Positions 8,864 to 20,549 of a DNA stretch of 64,000 bases are shown here, piece after piece. The stretch comes from Betaproteobacteria bacterium (GTDB taxonomy: Bacteria > Pseudomonadota > Gammaproteobacteria > Burkholderiales > Burkholderiaceae_C). Within the stretch, counting starts at the first letter, position 1. Every line of letters begins with the position of its first letter. The DNA lies in contig JADIZZ010000004.1 of assembly GCA_016704535.1 (NCBI GenBank), positions 1 through 64,000 of the forward strand. The letters are read 5' to 3'. Made by a program: the position numbers and the translations under genes. The notes beneath the pieces were generated by a model, which was not told the origin of the DNA, did no database searches, and saw only the letters and a list, made by a program, of their open reading frames with translations.

Positions 8864-9874
8864 ATGTTCAAGCGCAGCCTGATTGTGTTGGAGCCAGATT
8901 CGCAGCCTGACGCCGTGATCCAGCGCGGCGTGGCAATGGCACGGGCCTGCCTTTCTGAGGTCGTGTTCTATACGGGGTTGACGCATACGAGCCAGCCCGC
9001 TGCGGACTTGCCCGATCGCGAGATGGCGACACACTGGGACTCGCTTGACGACAAGCGAGTTCGCACTGAGCGCCTGCATCGGCAGGCCCAACAGGTGGCA
9101 GAAGATCTCGGTGTGCTGTCCCGTTCTGTGATTGCGACGGCGGACGATCCTGCAAACGGCATCCTGGGCGCTGCAAGCACGAGCCACTGTGACGTGATCG
9201 TGGTCGCATGCGACGGTGGCAACGCGGTGGTCCGTCTGCTGAACGGCAGCGTCATTCCGGGTCTTGTCACAGCGTCGCCCGTACCCGTCATGGTGTGCAC
9301 GACGCGACCCTCGGCAGAAGTTGCCCATGGCACCGCAACGAGTCGCGTCCTGGTCATTCTCGAGGACAGCGATTTGAACGGAGTGGCCCGTACGCAGGGA
9401 CTGGATCTGGCGCGCGAGCTGGCCGCCGATTTGCTCTTCGTTCACATCACGCCGCCTGACGTCTTGCCCGTGGTGGATGCGGCGGGGTTTGTCGGAGGCT
9501 CGAACGACCGACTGGCTGCCGAGATGCGGATGCAATCGCGGCGCCTTCTTGCTTCAGCCAGCGCCTCTGCCACAAGGGCAGGCCTGACGGCGCGAGGCAT
9601 GAGCCTGCCGGCAGGTACGTCAGCCAAGGACATCGCACGGATGGCGGTCGACCAAGCTTGCGAACTGATTGTCGTTGCGCATCGCGGCAGCAACGCGGTG
9701 ATGCGGCTGCTGACCGGCAGTCTGATTCCTGGGCTCATCACGGCGGCCGCGACACCGGTGCTGATCTGCCGCGAGCCTGAACATCCCCCGAAGCGGCGTA
9801 CCCCGCGGCGGCGCCATCATCGCCACCGGGCCGCCGCAGCGGCCGCTGCCGCGCGCGCGGCCCACGGCCACTGA
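8864..9874 (+). CDS. Tandem-domain universal stress protein
   Basis: 336-residue protein with two UspA folds (about 1-145 and 155-305). Each starts with a beta strand (MFKRSLIVLEP; SRVLVILEDSDLN) and ends with the ATP-binding type glycine loop (GNAVVRLLNGSVIPGL; GSNAVMRLLTGSLIPGLI). The last 30 residues are an Arg/His/Ala-rich tail (RRTPRRRHHRHR), unusual for Usp and possibly nucleic-acid or membrane binding. The ATG at 8864 has AAAGGA upstream at 8849. The next gene is a MarR paralogue 45 bp downstream, probably co-transcribed. Tandem Usp proteins are usually induced by growth arrest or oxygen limitation; the upstream operator-like site suggests MarR control here. Confidence 0.85.
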   Translation: MFKRSLIVLEPDSQPDAVIQRGVAMARACLSEVVFYTGLTHTSQPAADLPDREMATHWDSLDDKRVRTERLHRQAQQVAEDLGVLSRSVIATADDPANGILGAASTSHCDVIVVACDGGNAVVRLLNGSVIPGLVTASPVPVMVCTTRPSAEVAHGTATSRVLVILEDSDLNGVARTQGLDLARELAADLLFVHITPPDVLPVVDAAGFVGGSNDRLAAEMRMQSRRLLASASASATRAGLTARGMSLPAGTSAKDIARMAVDQACELIVVAHRGSNAVMRLLTGSLIPGLITAAATPVLICREPEHPPKRRTPRRRHHRHRAAAAAAAARAAHGH

Positions 9875-9919
9875 AACGGCGTGATGCTTGCCCACCCGAG
9901 CTGAGAAGCGCAGTTGGCC

Positions 9920-10483
9920 ATGCCCGCGCTCGAACGACTGCAGATGCCGGGTGTGTTCGTCGCACTCAGTGGCAGCCAGAAGGATGCCCAGGTGGTCTCG
10001 CCAAAGCGCGTGCTGCTGCAATTCAGAGTCATCGCCAACGCGGTCAGGTCGCCAGCCAGACCTGTTCGGGCACTTCATCCGGTCACCGATCGAAAGTTGT
10101 TGGCGCTGAGCGCCATCGCTCACGCGCCCGGCATCGGCGTCAATGGCCTTGCCAAAGTATTGGGCGTGCGGCAGCCGACTGCAAGCCAGGTGGTCAAGGC
10201 TTTGGCAGGGCTGCATCTCGTCGAGGTGCAACGTGACGATGGTGACCGTCGCGCAGTGGGCATCCGGCCCAGCGTCGCCGGCCTGGCCGTTCTGCAGGGA
10301 CTCCCGGCGCACTTCGACTTTGGCGATCGACTTCCGGAGGCACTCGCGCGCCTCGATAGAGACTCGCTTCGCAGTCTGGAGTCGGGACTGGCCGACTTGG
10401 TCCAGGCCCTGGAACGGACGGCTCCCATCCTTGGATCGGACGGCGATGGCAATTCGCGCACAGGAGACAGGCAAGGCAACTGA
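9920..10483 (+). CDS. MarR family transcriptional regulator (paralogue 1)
   Basis: 187-residue winged-helix protein. The core IAHAPGIGVNGLAKVLGVRQ followed by PTASQVVKALAGLHLVEV contains the recognition helix, and RDDGDRRAVGIRPS is the wing with the usual D-x-R. It aligns over this core with the MarR gene at 10665 (PGIGVNDLARALDVRQPTAS). The N-terminal 55 residues are less alike, so it may bind a different ligand or dimerise differently. The ATG at 9920 is chosen over a TTG two codons earlier. It sits between the Usp gene and the second MarR gene and is a candidate regulator of the repeated operators. Confidence 0.7.
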   Translation: MPALERLQMPGVFVALSGSQKDAQVVSPKRVLLQFRVIANAVRSPARPVRALHPVTDRKLLALSAIAHAPGIGVNGLAKVLGVRQPTASQVVKALAGLHLVEVQRDDGDRRAVGIRPSVAGLAVLQGLPAHFDFGDRLPEALARLDRDSLRSLESGLADLVQALERTAPILGSDGDGNSRTGDRQGN

Positions 10484-10518
10484 GCCAACGTTTTCGGACG
10501 CTGCGCTCTGCACGGCTG

Positions 10519-10547
10519 TTGCCTCCTTATATCGATACAAATACACT
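10519..10547 (+). promoter_or_regulatory. Promoter with operator upstream of second MarR gene
   Basis: TTGCCT (10519-10524) and TACACT (10542-10547) have an ideal 17-bp spacer. The operator-like CTTATAT-N8-ATACACT (10526-10547) covers the spacer and -10. This would let the MarR protein encoded 118 bp downstream repress itself. Confidence 0.65.
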
Positions 10548-10588
10548 AGCGACCTGGCTTGTGTCCTCAAGCTCAGACGGGCGTCAGG

Positions 10589-10629
10589 AGCCCTTTTGGG
10601 GCTTCGCGTGTCGGAGCCCCCTTTTCTTT
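10589..10629 (+). terminator. Attenuator-like overlapping hairpins in the MarR leader
   Basis: GGGGCT at 10598-10603 pairs with AGCCCC at 10615-10620 and is followed by CTTTTCTTT, a plausible Rho-independent terminator. An upstream AGCCC at 10589-10593 can instead pair with GGGCT at 10599-10603 over a TTTT loop, disrupting the terminator. Because the promoter at 10519-10547 lies upstream and the MarR start at 10665 downstream, this may be a leader switch. It could also simply end transcription from paralogue 1. Confidence 0.5.
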
Positions 10630-10664
10630 GAGCGCTGCCTGGACGGCGTTCTATGGTGACTTGA

Positions 10665-11189
10665 ATGGCTACCCGCAAAACCGCACCGAAATCAGGCTCG
10701 AACTCGCCAGCGACAAACGCCCAGTCCGGGGCGGAAAGCGCCGTCCGCGTGCTTCGACAATTCCGCCTCGTCTTCAACACCGTCAAGACGCATTTTCAGC
10801 AGATGGAGAAGCGGGCAGGTCTGGGCGGTGCGCAGGTCTGGGCGCTGAGCGTCGTGCGCGACAGGCCAGGCATCGGCGTCAATGACCTCGCGCGCGCGCT
10901 GGACGTGCGACAACCTACCGCCAGCAATCTCGTCAAGGTCCTGGCGGAACAAGACATGATCGAGGCCCGCAAGGACGAGCGCGACGGCCGTGCCGTGATG
11001 TTGCACCTGCGCCCCGCCGGTGCCCGCGTCCTGCGACGCGCGCCGGGTCCATTCACGGGTGTGCTGCCGGAAGCGCTGGCCACCCTCGATCCCGCCACAC
11101 TTGAACGCCTCGAACAGGATCTGTCCGTCCTGATCAAGGTGCTCGGCGCAGACGAGCGTGGCGCCAACATTCCGCTGAGCCAGATGTGA
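10665..11189 (+). CDS. MarR family transcriptional regulator (paralogue 2)
   Basis: 174-residue MarR protein. After a 25-residue basic, disordered start (ATRKTAPKSGSN), helix VLRQFRLVFNTVKTHFQQME leads to the winged-helix core GVNDLARALDVRQPTASNLV and wing KDERDGRAVMLHLRPAG, followed by the dimerisation helices LPEALATLDPATLERLEQDL. It has its own promoter overlapped by an operator of the island type, which is typical for MarR autoregulation. It converges on the GGDEF remnant. It is the best candidate for the regulator of the seven repeated sites, but that link is inferred from proximity and site placement only. Confidence 0.85.
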   Translation: MATRKTAPKSGSNSPATNAQSGAESAVRVLRQFRLVFNTVKTHFQQMEKRAGLGGAQVWALSVVRDRPGIGVNDLARALDVRQPTASNLVKVLAEQDMIEARKDERDGRAVMLHLRPAGARVLRRAPGPFTGVLPEALATLDPATLERLEQDLSVLIKVLGADERGANIPLSQM

Positions 11190-11200
11190 ACTGGCGAACT

Positions 11201-12085
11201 TCAGGCGACATCGAACCCTGACGCCGGGAAGTCCTCGACGACCAACGAACCGCTGCCGGCCTGCTTGGCCCGGTACATCAACAAGTCCGCAGCCTGCAAC
11301 ATGTCCGCCAATGGCGGAGTGGGATAGGCGAAGCGCGCTGCACCGACACTGACTGAAAGGCTCGGGTAGGCGCTCAACGCGGCATTGGCCGTCGCAGCCA
11401 GTCGGTGCACTGCCTGGCTGCTGCCTTCTTGATCGATTTCGACGAGCATCGCTGCAAATTCATCACCGCCCAGGCGAGCCACCAGATCCGTGGACCGGAC
11501 CGAGCGCAGCAAGGCCTGCGCGACCACTTTCAGGGCCTCGTCACCAGTGTGGTGGCCCTGACTGTCGTTCAGTTGCTTGAAGTGATCGAGGTCCATAAAC
11601 AGCACGGTCAACGGACGCTAATGTCGGACCGCGCGTGCAACCTCCAACTGGCCAGCATCAAGGAAATGCCGCCGGTTCAGCAAGCCCGTCAACTCATCCC
11701 GGGTGGCGCGGTCGTGTTCACGCCGAAGGAGGCCTTGCAGTTCTGCGGCCAGCGTGGCCACCAGCAAATACATGACCGCGTGAACCAGACCGTTGAGCTA
11801 CGGCACCCAGGCGTTCGAGAACTCCCGATCCGAAGCCAGATCGCCAGCGATCCACGTGGCCGACGCCAACAGCGCCATCACCCACCCGCCAGCCCGTCCG
11901 GTCACCCACGCGCTCCAGATGACCGGCAACAGCGCCAGCGACGCAAAGGCGAATTCGGCTCCAGACACGACACCAATCGAGAACAGTGCGATCAGCGTGG
12001 CCCCCGCCCGCCCAGGCCATGGGCCGCAGTCGCGGGTGCGCCGACAGGGCCCCTTCCGAGGGCCATTCCCGAGTTCGACAGCCAC
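11201..12085 (-). pseudogene. Membrane GGDEF protein (diguanylate cyclase) with two in-frame amber codons
   Basis: The minus strand encodes hydrophobic helices (TLIALFSIGVVSGAEFAFA; LLPVIWSAWVTGRAGGWVMA) followed by a linker and a GGDEF domain (RDELTGLLNRRHF, VLFMDLDHFKQLND, ARLGGDEFAAMLVEID, RAKQAGSGSL). The frame is conserved throughout but interrupted by TAG at 11798-11800 (after SNAWVP) and TAG at 11618-11620 (before RPLTVLF). There is also an apparent frame change near 12010 at the N-terminus. Single transitions (TGG to TAG, CAG to TAG) would explain both stops. The GGDEF active site itself is intact, and an internal TTG at 11611 could yield only a partial domain. The gene follows otsB closely (5 bp). 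Confidence 0.7.
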
Positions 12086-12089
12086 TTCC

Positions 12090-12851
12090 TCATCGCAGAG
12101 CCAGCAGCGACACCATGCGTTCGAGCAACAGGGCCATCTCGCCCGGGCTGTCGAGGAACCACTGTGCCTTGGACCGTGGGTCGTCGCGCCCGACGCGTAT
12201 CGTGAGCCAGCCGGCAGGCGCCGTTGCGAAGACAGGCTCGTCGTTCACGTCATCGCCTGCAAAGATGGCGCAGACCACGCCGCTTCGATGCACCAGCGCA
12301 CGCACAGCGTCTGCCTTGTCGGGTGCCACGCTGGGAACGACATTGACCACCAGCTTGCCCCCGAAGACCCGCAATGCGTCGTCGTGATCCGCCAGCAGTT
12401 CGGTGATGAGCTGAAGTGCCCGCTCGCGCGTTCGCGACAACCGGTAGTGCAAGGCCATCGAGTGGCCCTTGTCCTCGACCGTGACACCGGCGGCCGACAA
12501 CGCCGGCAGCCGTTCACGAAGGCGCAACCGCAAGCGGGACAGTGCTTCGGATTGCTCGCCAGCCGCGGCAACCCGCCCCTCTTCCTCCGCACCGTGATTG
12601 CCGACAATGAATCGAGGCTCGAAGCCCAGTCGCCCGCGAACGTCGTCGATGCTGCGGCCCGTCACGATGGCCACGGGCAGATGCGCCGCCAGCATGGCCA
12701 GTCGTGCCGACACGCCTTTGGACAGGTGCGCATCGTTGGGGCGTGCCACGATGGGCGTGAGCGTGCCATCGAAGTCGAAGGCCAGCAAGGGGCGATGCTG
12801 CAGCGTGCGAGCCAGAGCGCTCTCACCTTCCGGGCTGAACAGGTGCTGCAT
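12090..12851 (-). CDS. otsB: Trehalose-6-phosphate phosphatase
   Basis: 253-residue HAD-superfamily phosphatase that removes phosphate from trehalose-6-phosphate in the cytoplasm. Motif I is LLAFDFDGTLTPIV near residues 22-35 (nucleophile Asp), motif II VAIVTGRSIDDV, the cap contains VEDKGHSMALHYR, and motif IV is CAIFAGDDVNDEPVF. Length is typical. The start MQHLFSPEGES at 12851 is preferred to an upstream in-frame start lying inside otsA. Only 25 bp separate it from the otsA stop at 12877, so the two steps of trehalose synthesis are co-transcribed. Confidence 0.92.
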   Translation of the reverse strand: MQHLFSPEGESALARTLQHRPLLAFDFDGTLTPIVARPNDAHLSKGVSARLAMLAAHLPVAIVTGRSIDDVRGRLGFEPRFIVGNHGAEEEGRVAAAGEQSEALSRLRLRLRERLPALSAAGVTVEDKGHSMALHYRLSRTRERALQLITELLADHDDALRVFGGKLVVNVVPSVAPDKADAVRALVHRSGVVCAIFAGDDVNDEPVFATAPAGWLTIRVGRDDPRSKAQWFLDSPGEMALLLERMVSLLALR

Positions 12852-12876
12852 CGTCAAACTTTCTCGCAGGAGCGGG

Positions 12877-15264
12877 TCATCGCGTTTGGTGACTGCGCAC
12901 ACGGGCCTCGATGCGGGCGCGCAGGCGCCAGCGGCCTGCATCGGCGAGCATGCGGCCGGCCCAACGGAAGACATTGAATTCGCGAACGGTGCTGCGCAAG
13001 CTGGCCATGCGTTCGCGCTGCTCGGCGGCCGGCATGGTGGCGGCACGGTTCAGGGCATCGGCCGTCTCCTCTACGTGGTACGGGTTGACGATCAAGGCCT
13101 CGGGCATCTCGCGTGCTGCGCCAGCGAATCGGCTCAGCACCAGCACCCCCTGCAGGTCGTCGCGGGCCGCGACGAACTCCTTGCACACCAGGTTCATGCC
13201 GTCGTGCAGACTGGTCACCACGCAAATGTCCGCCGCCCGGAACAGCTCGGTCACCGCATCGTGTTCGTGGTGCTGTGCCAGCAAGTGCACCGGCTGGTAG
13301 CCCGGTCGACCGAAGCGCGCGTTGATGCGCGCGGTGACGCGCTCGACGCGTTCCTGGAAACTGCGGTACTCGTCCAGCGCACTGCGTGTCGGTGCGGCCA
13401 CCTGCACGAATACAAAGCGACCGATCCACGAAGGCCACTTCTCCAGCAACCGCTCCACCGCATTGAGTCGCTCGAGAATGCCCTTGGTGTAGTCGAAGCG
13501 ATCCACACCAACCGCCAGCAAAGCATCGGCGGGAAGACCCAGGCGATCGATCACGCGCCGCCGACACTCGGCCACTGGCGACCACGTTGCGACCTCGCTC
13601 TCGCTCGGCCACTCGATGGAGATCGGGTAGCTCTCCACGAGCGTCTCCTTCTCCTGGAAGGCGATGGTGGAGTGCTCGTGCTCGATGCGCGCCTCGAGGT
13701 AACGGTCCACCGTCTCGATGAAGTTCTTGCAGTGGAAGCGGGTGTGGAAACCGAGGATGGTGCTGCCCAGCATGCCCTGCAGGATCTCGCGCCGCCATGG
13801 GCAGATGCCGAAGGACTCGGGGTTGGGCCAGGGGATGTGCCAGAAGGTCAGGATGGTGGCCTGCGGCAGCTTCTCGCGGATCATCGCGGGCAGCAGCGCA
13901 AAGTGGTAGTCCTGCACCAGCACCACCGGGTCGGCGCTGCGCGCTTCGGCCACCACCGCGTCGGCAAAGCGCTGGTTGACTGCGCGGTAGGCTTCCCAGT
14001 CGGATTCGCGGAACACCGGTCGGACGTGGGCGACATGGCACAGCGGCCACATGCCTTCGTTGGCAAAGCCGTAGTAGTAGCCCTGCTCTTCTTCCTCCGT
14101 CAACCAGATACGGCGCAGCCAGTAGTCGTCCTGGCCGGGCGGCACGCGCACGCGGTCGGCACTGTCCACCACCTCGCGGTCGGCGCTGCCGCTGCCGTGG
14201 GCCACCCAGGTGCCGGAGCAGGCGCGCATCACGGGTTCCACCGCCGTCACCAGGCCGCTGGCCGGGCGCCTGACCACCACGCCATCGGCCGTTCGCTCGT
14301 GGATGTAGGGCTCGCGGTTGGAGACAACGATGACCTGGTCGCCACTCAGCTGGGTGCGCAACAGTGTGCGCAACCGTTCGGCGGTCCACTCCGCATCCGG
14401 GCCCGCCGACCGGCGGTACTCGTCTTCCAGGTCGCGCATGCGGGAACGAAGGTCCGCGGCAAAGGGCGCCAGTTCTGGCGCCGACAACTGCATCGGGCTG
14501 ACGAGGCCTTCGCCGCGCAACAGGGCGCGCACACCGTTGACCCAACCGCGCCAGCTCAGCTGCGCGACCACCACGGTGATGAGGGCGATGACTCCGCCCA
14601 GCGCGGCGATGAGGCCGATCAGGTAGCGCCGCGTGTCCTGGCTGCGGCGCTCGATGAAGCTCAGGTCATGCAAGAGGACCAATCGTGCCAGTACCACCCT
14701 CGGCCCGGGTTCCACGGCTTGCGCCGCTGGCGCCGCGCTGCTGGCGGCTTCCATCGCCCTGCGGATGGGGCCAGGCTCGATCTCGGCCGGTGCAGGCGCC
14801 GGAGGTGGCGGCGCAACGCCCATGATGTCCTGCACGCCCACGTGGACCGCACCGCCCGACAGCGCGAGCCGGGGCTCAGCTTCATGCGCCAGGTGCACGG
14901 ATTGGGCACAGGTCAGGCTTTGCGGGAACCGGTCCGTCGACTGCAGCAGCCGTCCGTCCGGGCCGCAAAGCCCCAGCGCGAACAGGCGTTCGTCCTGCGC
15001 GGCGCGGTCGAACAGCGGCCGCAACCGGGCGGTGTGGGCGGACACAAGGGCGTCCGTGATCGAGTCGGACAAGGAATTGGCCACCAGCGCGCCGCGGCTG
15101 TTGAGGTCGCGGCTGAACCAGCGCAGCGTGACCTGGTCCATCACCGGCACGGCCAGCGTGGCTGCGACGACCAAGGTCACCGCCAGCGGCAGCAGGAAGC
15201 GCATTTGCAGGCGCAGCGTTCGCAGCGCCATCATGAACGGCGCGCGGGCGTCGGATCGTTGCAT
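12877..15264 (-). CDS. otsA: Membrane-anchored trehalose-6-phosphate synthase with sensor-like N-terminus
   Basis: 795 residues, about 300 more than a normal OtsA. Residues 1-300 look like a receptor: membrane helix about 20-42 (MRFLLPLAVTLVVAATLAV), an extracytoplasmic part to about 210, a second helix about 213-237 (LIGLIAALGGVIALITVVV), then a HAMP-like juxtamembrane helix (RDLEDEYRRS). The GT20 domain starts near 309 (DQVIVVSNREPYIH) and holds GLVTAVEPVMR, VLVQDYHFALLPAMI, FWHIPWPNPESFGICPW, GVDRFDYTKGILERL and SLHDGMNLVCKEFVA. It makes trehalose-6-phosphate from UDP- or GDP-glucose and glucose-6-phosphate at the inner membrane face. A divergent promoter shared with treS lies 115-140 bp upstream. 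Extracellular sensing (e.g. osmotic) is inferred from architecture. Confidence 0.88.
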   Translation of the reverse strand: MQRSDARAPFMMALRTLRLQMRFLLPLAVTLVVAATLAVPVMDQVTLRWFSRDLNSRGALVANSLSDSITDALVSAHTARLRPLFDRAAQDERLFALGLCGPDGRLLQSTDRFPQSLTCAQSVHLAHEAEPRLALSGGAVHVGVQDIMGVAPPPPAPAPAEIEPGPIRRAMEAASSAAPAAQAVEPGPRVVLARLVLLHDLSFIERRSQDTRRYLIGLIAALGGVIALITVVVAQLSWRGWVNGVRALLRGEGLVSPMQLSAPELAPFAADLRSRMRDLEDEYRRSAGPDAEWTAERLRTLLRTQLSGDQVIVVSNREPYIHERTADGVVVRRPASGLVTAVEPVMRACSGTWVAHGSGSADREVVDSADRVRVPPGQDDYWLRRIWLTEEEEQGYYYGFANEGMWPLCHVAHVRPVFRESDWEAYRAVNQRFADAVVAEARSADPVVLVQDYHFALLPAMIREKLPQATILTFWHIPWPNPESFGICPWRREILQGMLGSTILGFHTRFHCKNFIETVDRYLEARIEHEHSTIAFQEKETLVESYPISIEWPSESEVATWSPVAECRRRVIDRLGLPADALLAVGVDRFDYTKGILERLNAVERLLEKWPSWIGRFVFVQVAAPTRSALDEYRSFQERVERVTARINARFGRPGYQPVHLLAQHHEHDAVTELFRAADICVVTSLHDGMNLVCKEFVAARDDLQGVLVLSRFAGAAREMPEALIVNPYHVEETADALNRAATMPAAEQRERMASLRSTVREFNVFRWAGRMLADAGRWRLRARIEARVRSHQTR

Positions 15265-15375
15265 CGGATTGTCGTCATGCGCATGCTTGCCCCTTGTTGA
15301 GTCGCCCGTCAGCCTCTGTTTGTCACCGCGGCTCGATCAGGCGCTGTGGCAGAGGCCACTGGCGCCAGACTTCCG

Positions 15376-15406
15376 TTGAGTATATATTTGTCGCTATGTA
15401 AATCAA
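15376..15406. promoter_or_regulatory. Overlapping divergent promoters for otsA and treS sharing one operator
   Basis: Rightward (treS): TTGAGT at 15376-15381, TAAATC at 15399-15404, 17-bp spacer. Leftward (otsA): TTGATT reading down from 15406 and TATACT reading down from 15384, 16-bp spacer. The operator TATATAT-N8-ATGTAAA (15381-15402) lies inside both. One bound protein could thus switch both trehalose routes. Confidence 0.68.
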
Positions 15407-15475
15407 GCTGTTTCCCGGCCCGACCCGGAATCCCGCAAGGCCAGCCGCCTGGCCTCGCTGGCCAAGGACAGACCA

Positions 15476-18951
<3,476 letters not shown>

Positions 18952-19548
18952 TCGCCAAGGCCTTTCGGCTTAGCGTCGTGAAGGCCTTGCGCGCGCTCAA
19001 CTTCCATGTGCTCACCGAACGCGCCGGCATCGACGGCTTCCTGCAGCAGGGCGGCACCGAGCGCGATACCGTGGACCTCTTCGGCTGGCTCGGCTACGCG
19101 CTGGTCATCCTGGCGTCGCTGATCGTGGCCTTCAACAGTCTGGACCTGACCCAGGCGACCGACCTGCTGGGCAAGCTCCTGCTCTTCGTCCCGCGGCTGC
19201 TGGTGGCTTTGCTGGTGGTGGTCTTTGGCAGCTACTTTGCGCGCTTCGCGGGCAATGCCGTTCAAAGCTATTGCCGCGGCGCAGAGATCAGCGAAGCCGA
19301 GGTGCTGGGCCGGGTCATGCAGTACGGCGTGATGGTCTTTGTGGTGCTGCTGGCCATCGACCATCTCGACATCGGTGGCGGCCTGATCCAACAGACCTTC
19401 CTGATCTTGCTCACGGGCATCGTGGTGGCCCTGGCGCTGGCATTCGGGCTGGGGGCCCGCGACCGCGCTGCGGCATTGATCGAACGCTGGTTCCCGCGCG
19501 ACGACGGCAAGCGCTCCACTTAGGACGGGCGGTTTGGTTCTGGCAGTC

Positions 19549-19591
19549 TTGCGCGTCTGCGCTCCGCGCTGTATATTTGTAGCTATGTATA
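19549..19591 (+). promoter_or_regulatory. Promoter and operator upstream of mscS-like operon
   Basis: TTGCGC at 19549-19554 and TATATT at 19572-19577 have a 17-bp spacer. The operator TGTATAT-N8-ATGTATA (19570-19591) covers the -10 and the expected transcription start. It is one of the two best matches to the island consensus. The MscS start at 19659 follows after a leader of about 70 bp. Confidence 0.7.
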
Positions 19592-19658
19592 TGACAGACA
19601 ACCACGGTATCAGGCCGCGGGCCGGCAGCACCTCGGGGCGCCCTGTGCGCCAGTTTCG

Positions 19659-20537
19659 ATGACCGCCGATTGGGCCTGGGCGCTGAACGGCGCAGGGACC
19701 TGGGCGGTGACGGCCTTGCGCATCGTCGCGATCGTTGCCATCGCCTGGATCGCCACGAGCGTGCTGCAGGGGCTGATCCGCCGTTTTCGCGAGCGCATCG
19801 CGCAGCGCATGGACGACGCCGAAAGCGTCAAGCGCGCCGCAACACTGGGGCGCGTGTTCCGCTACCTGGTCGCCGTGGTCATGTCCCTGGTGGCGGGTGT
19901 TCTCGTGCTGTCAGAGATTGGTATCTCCGTGGCGCCCATCCTCGGCGCGGCGGGGGTCGTCGGCCTGGCGGTCGGCTTCGGCGCGCAAAGTCTGGTGAAG
20001 GACTATTTCACCGGCTTCTTCCTGCTGCTGGAAAATCAGATCCGGCAGGGCGACGTGGTCAAGCTGGGCGAGCACAGCGGCCTGGTCGAAGAGGTGACGC
20101 TGCGTTATGTGCGGCTGCGCGACTACGACGGCCATGTGCACTTCGTGCCCAACGGTCAGATCGGTGCTGTGGTCAACCTCAGCCGTGGCCACGCGCAGGC
20201 CGTGGTCGACGTGGGCGTGGCCTACCGAGAGGATCTCGACCGCGTCATGGCCGTGATGCTGCAGGTCGCCCAGCTGCTGCGCGAGGACGCTGCCTACCGC
20301 GAGCGCATTCTCGACAAGTTCGAACTGGCGGGAGTCGAGCGCTGGGACGAATCGGCAATCGTTCTGCGGGGTCGCTTCCGCGTCGCACCATTGGCCCAGT
20401 GGGACGTCCGACGGGAGTACTTGCGGCGGCTCAAGGCAGCGTTCGATCATCACGGCATCGAAATTCCGTTTCCACAGTTGGCGCTGCACGCGCCCCCCGG
20501 CATCCTGACGCCGAGCCCGCTCCCTGGCCACGCCTGA
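19659..20537 (+). CDS. MscS family small-conductance mechanosensitive channel
   Basis: 292 residues. N-terminal helices WAVTALRIVAIVAIAWIATS and FRYLVAVVMSLVAGVLVLSE precede the pore-lining TM3 region ILGAAGVVGLAVGFGAQSLV and KDYFTGFFLLLENQIRQGD, the hallmark of MscS, followed by the beta domain (VEEVTLRYVRLRDYDGHVHF, PNGQI). It opens under membrane tension to release solutes during hypo-osmotic shock, which complements trehalose accumulation. It is followed after 12 bp by a small LapA-like gene, presumably in one operon driven by the promoter at 19549. Confidence 0.9.
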   Translation: MTADWAWALNGAGTWAVTALRIVAIVAIAWIATSVLQGLIRRFRERIAQRMDDAESVKRAATLGRVFRYLVAVVMSLVAGVLVLSEIGISVAPILGAAGVVGLAVGFGAQSLVKDYFTGFFLLLENQIRQGDVVKLGEHSGLVEEVTLRYVRLRDYDGHVHFVPNGQIGAVVNLSRGHAQAVVDVGVAYREDLDRVMAVMLQVAQLLREDAAYRERILDKFELAGVERWDESAIVLRGRFRVAPLAQWDVRREYLRRLKAAFDHHGIEIPFPQLALHAPPGILTPSPLPGHA

Positions 20538-20549
20538 AAGGACGACACC

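Noticed and set aside
9620..10786. 388-codon minus-strand open frame opposite the Usp tail and MarR genes
   Set aside because: The plus strand encodes recognisable Usp and MarR cores in this span.
12598..15300. 900-codon plus-strand open frame opposite otsA/otsB
   Set aside because: Antisense of well-conserved GT20 and HAD enzymes; no recognisable domain.
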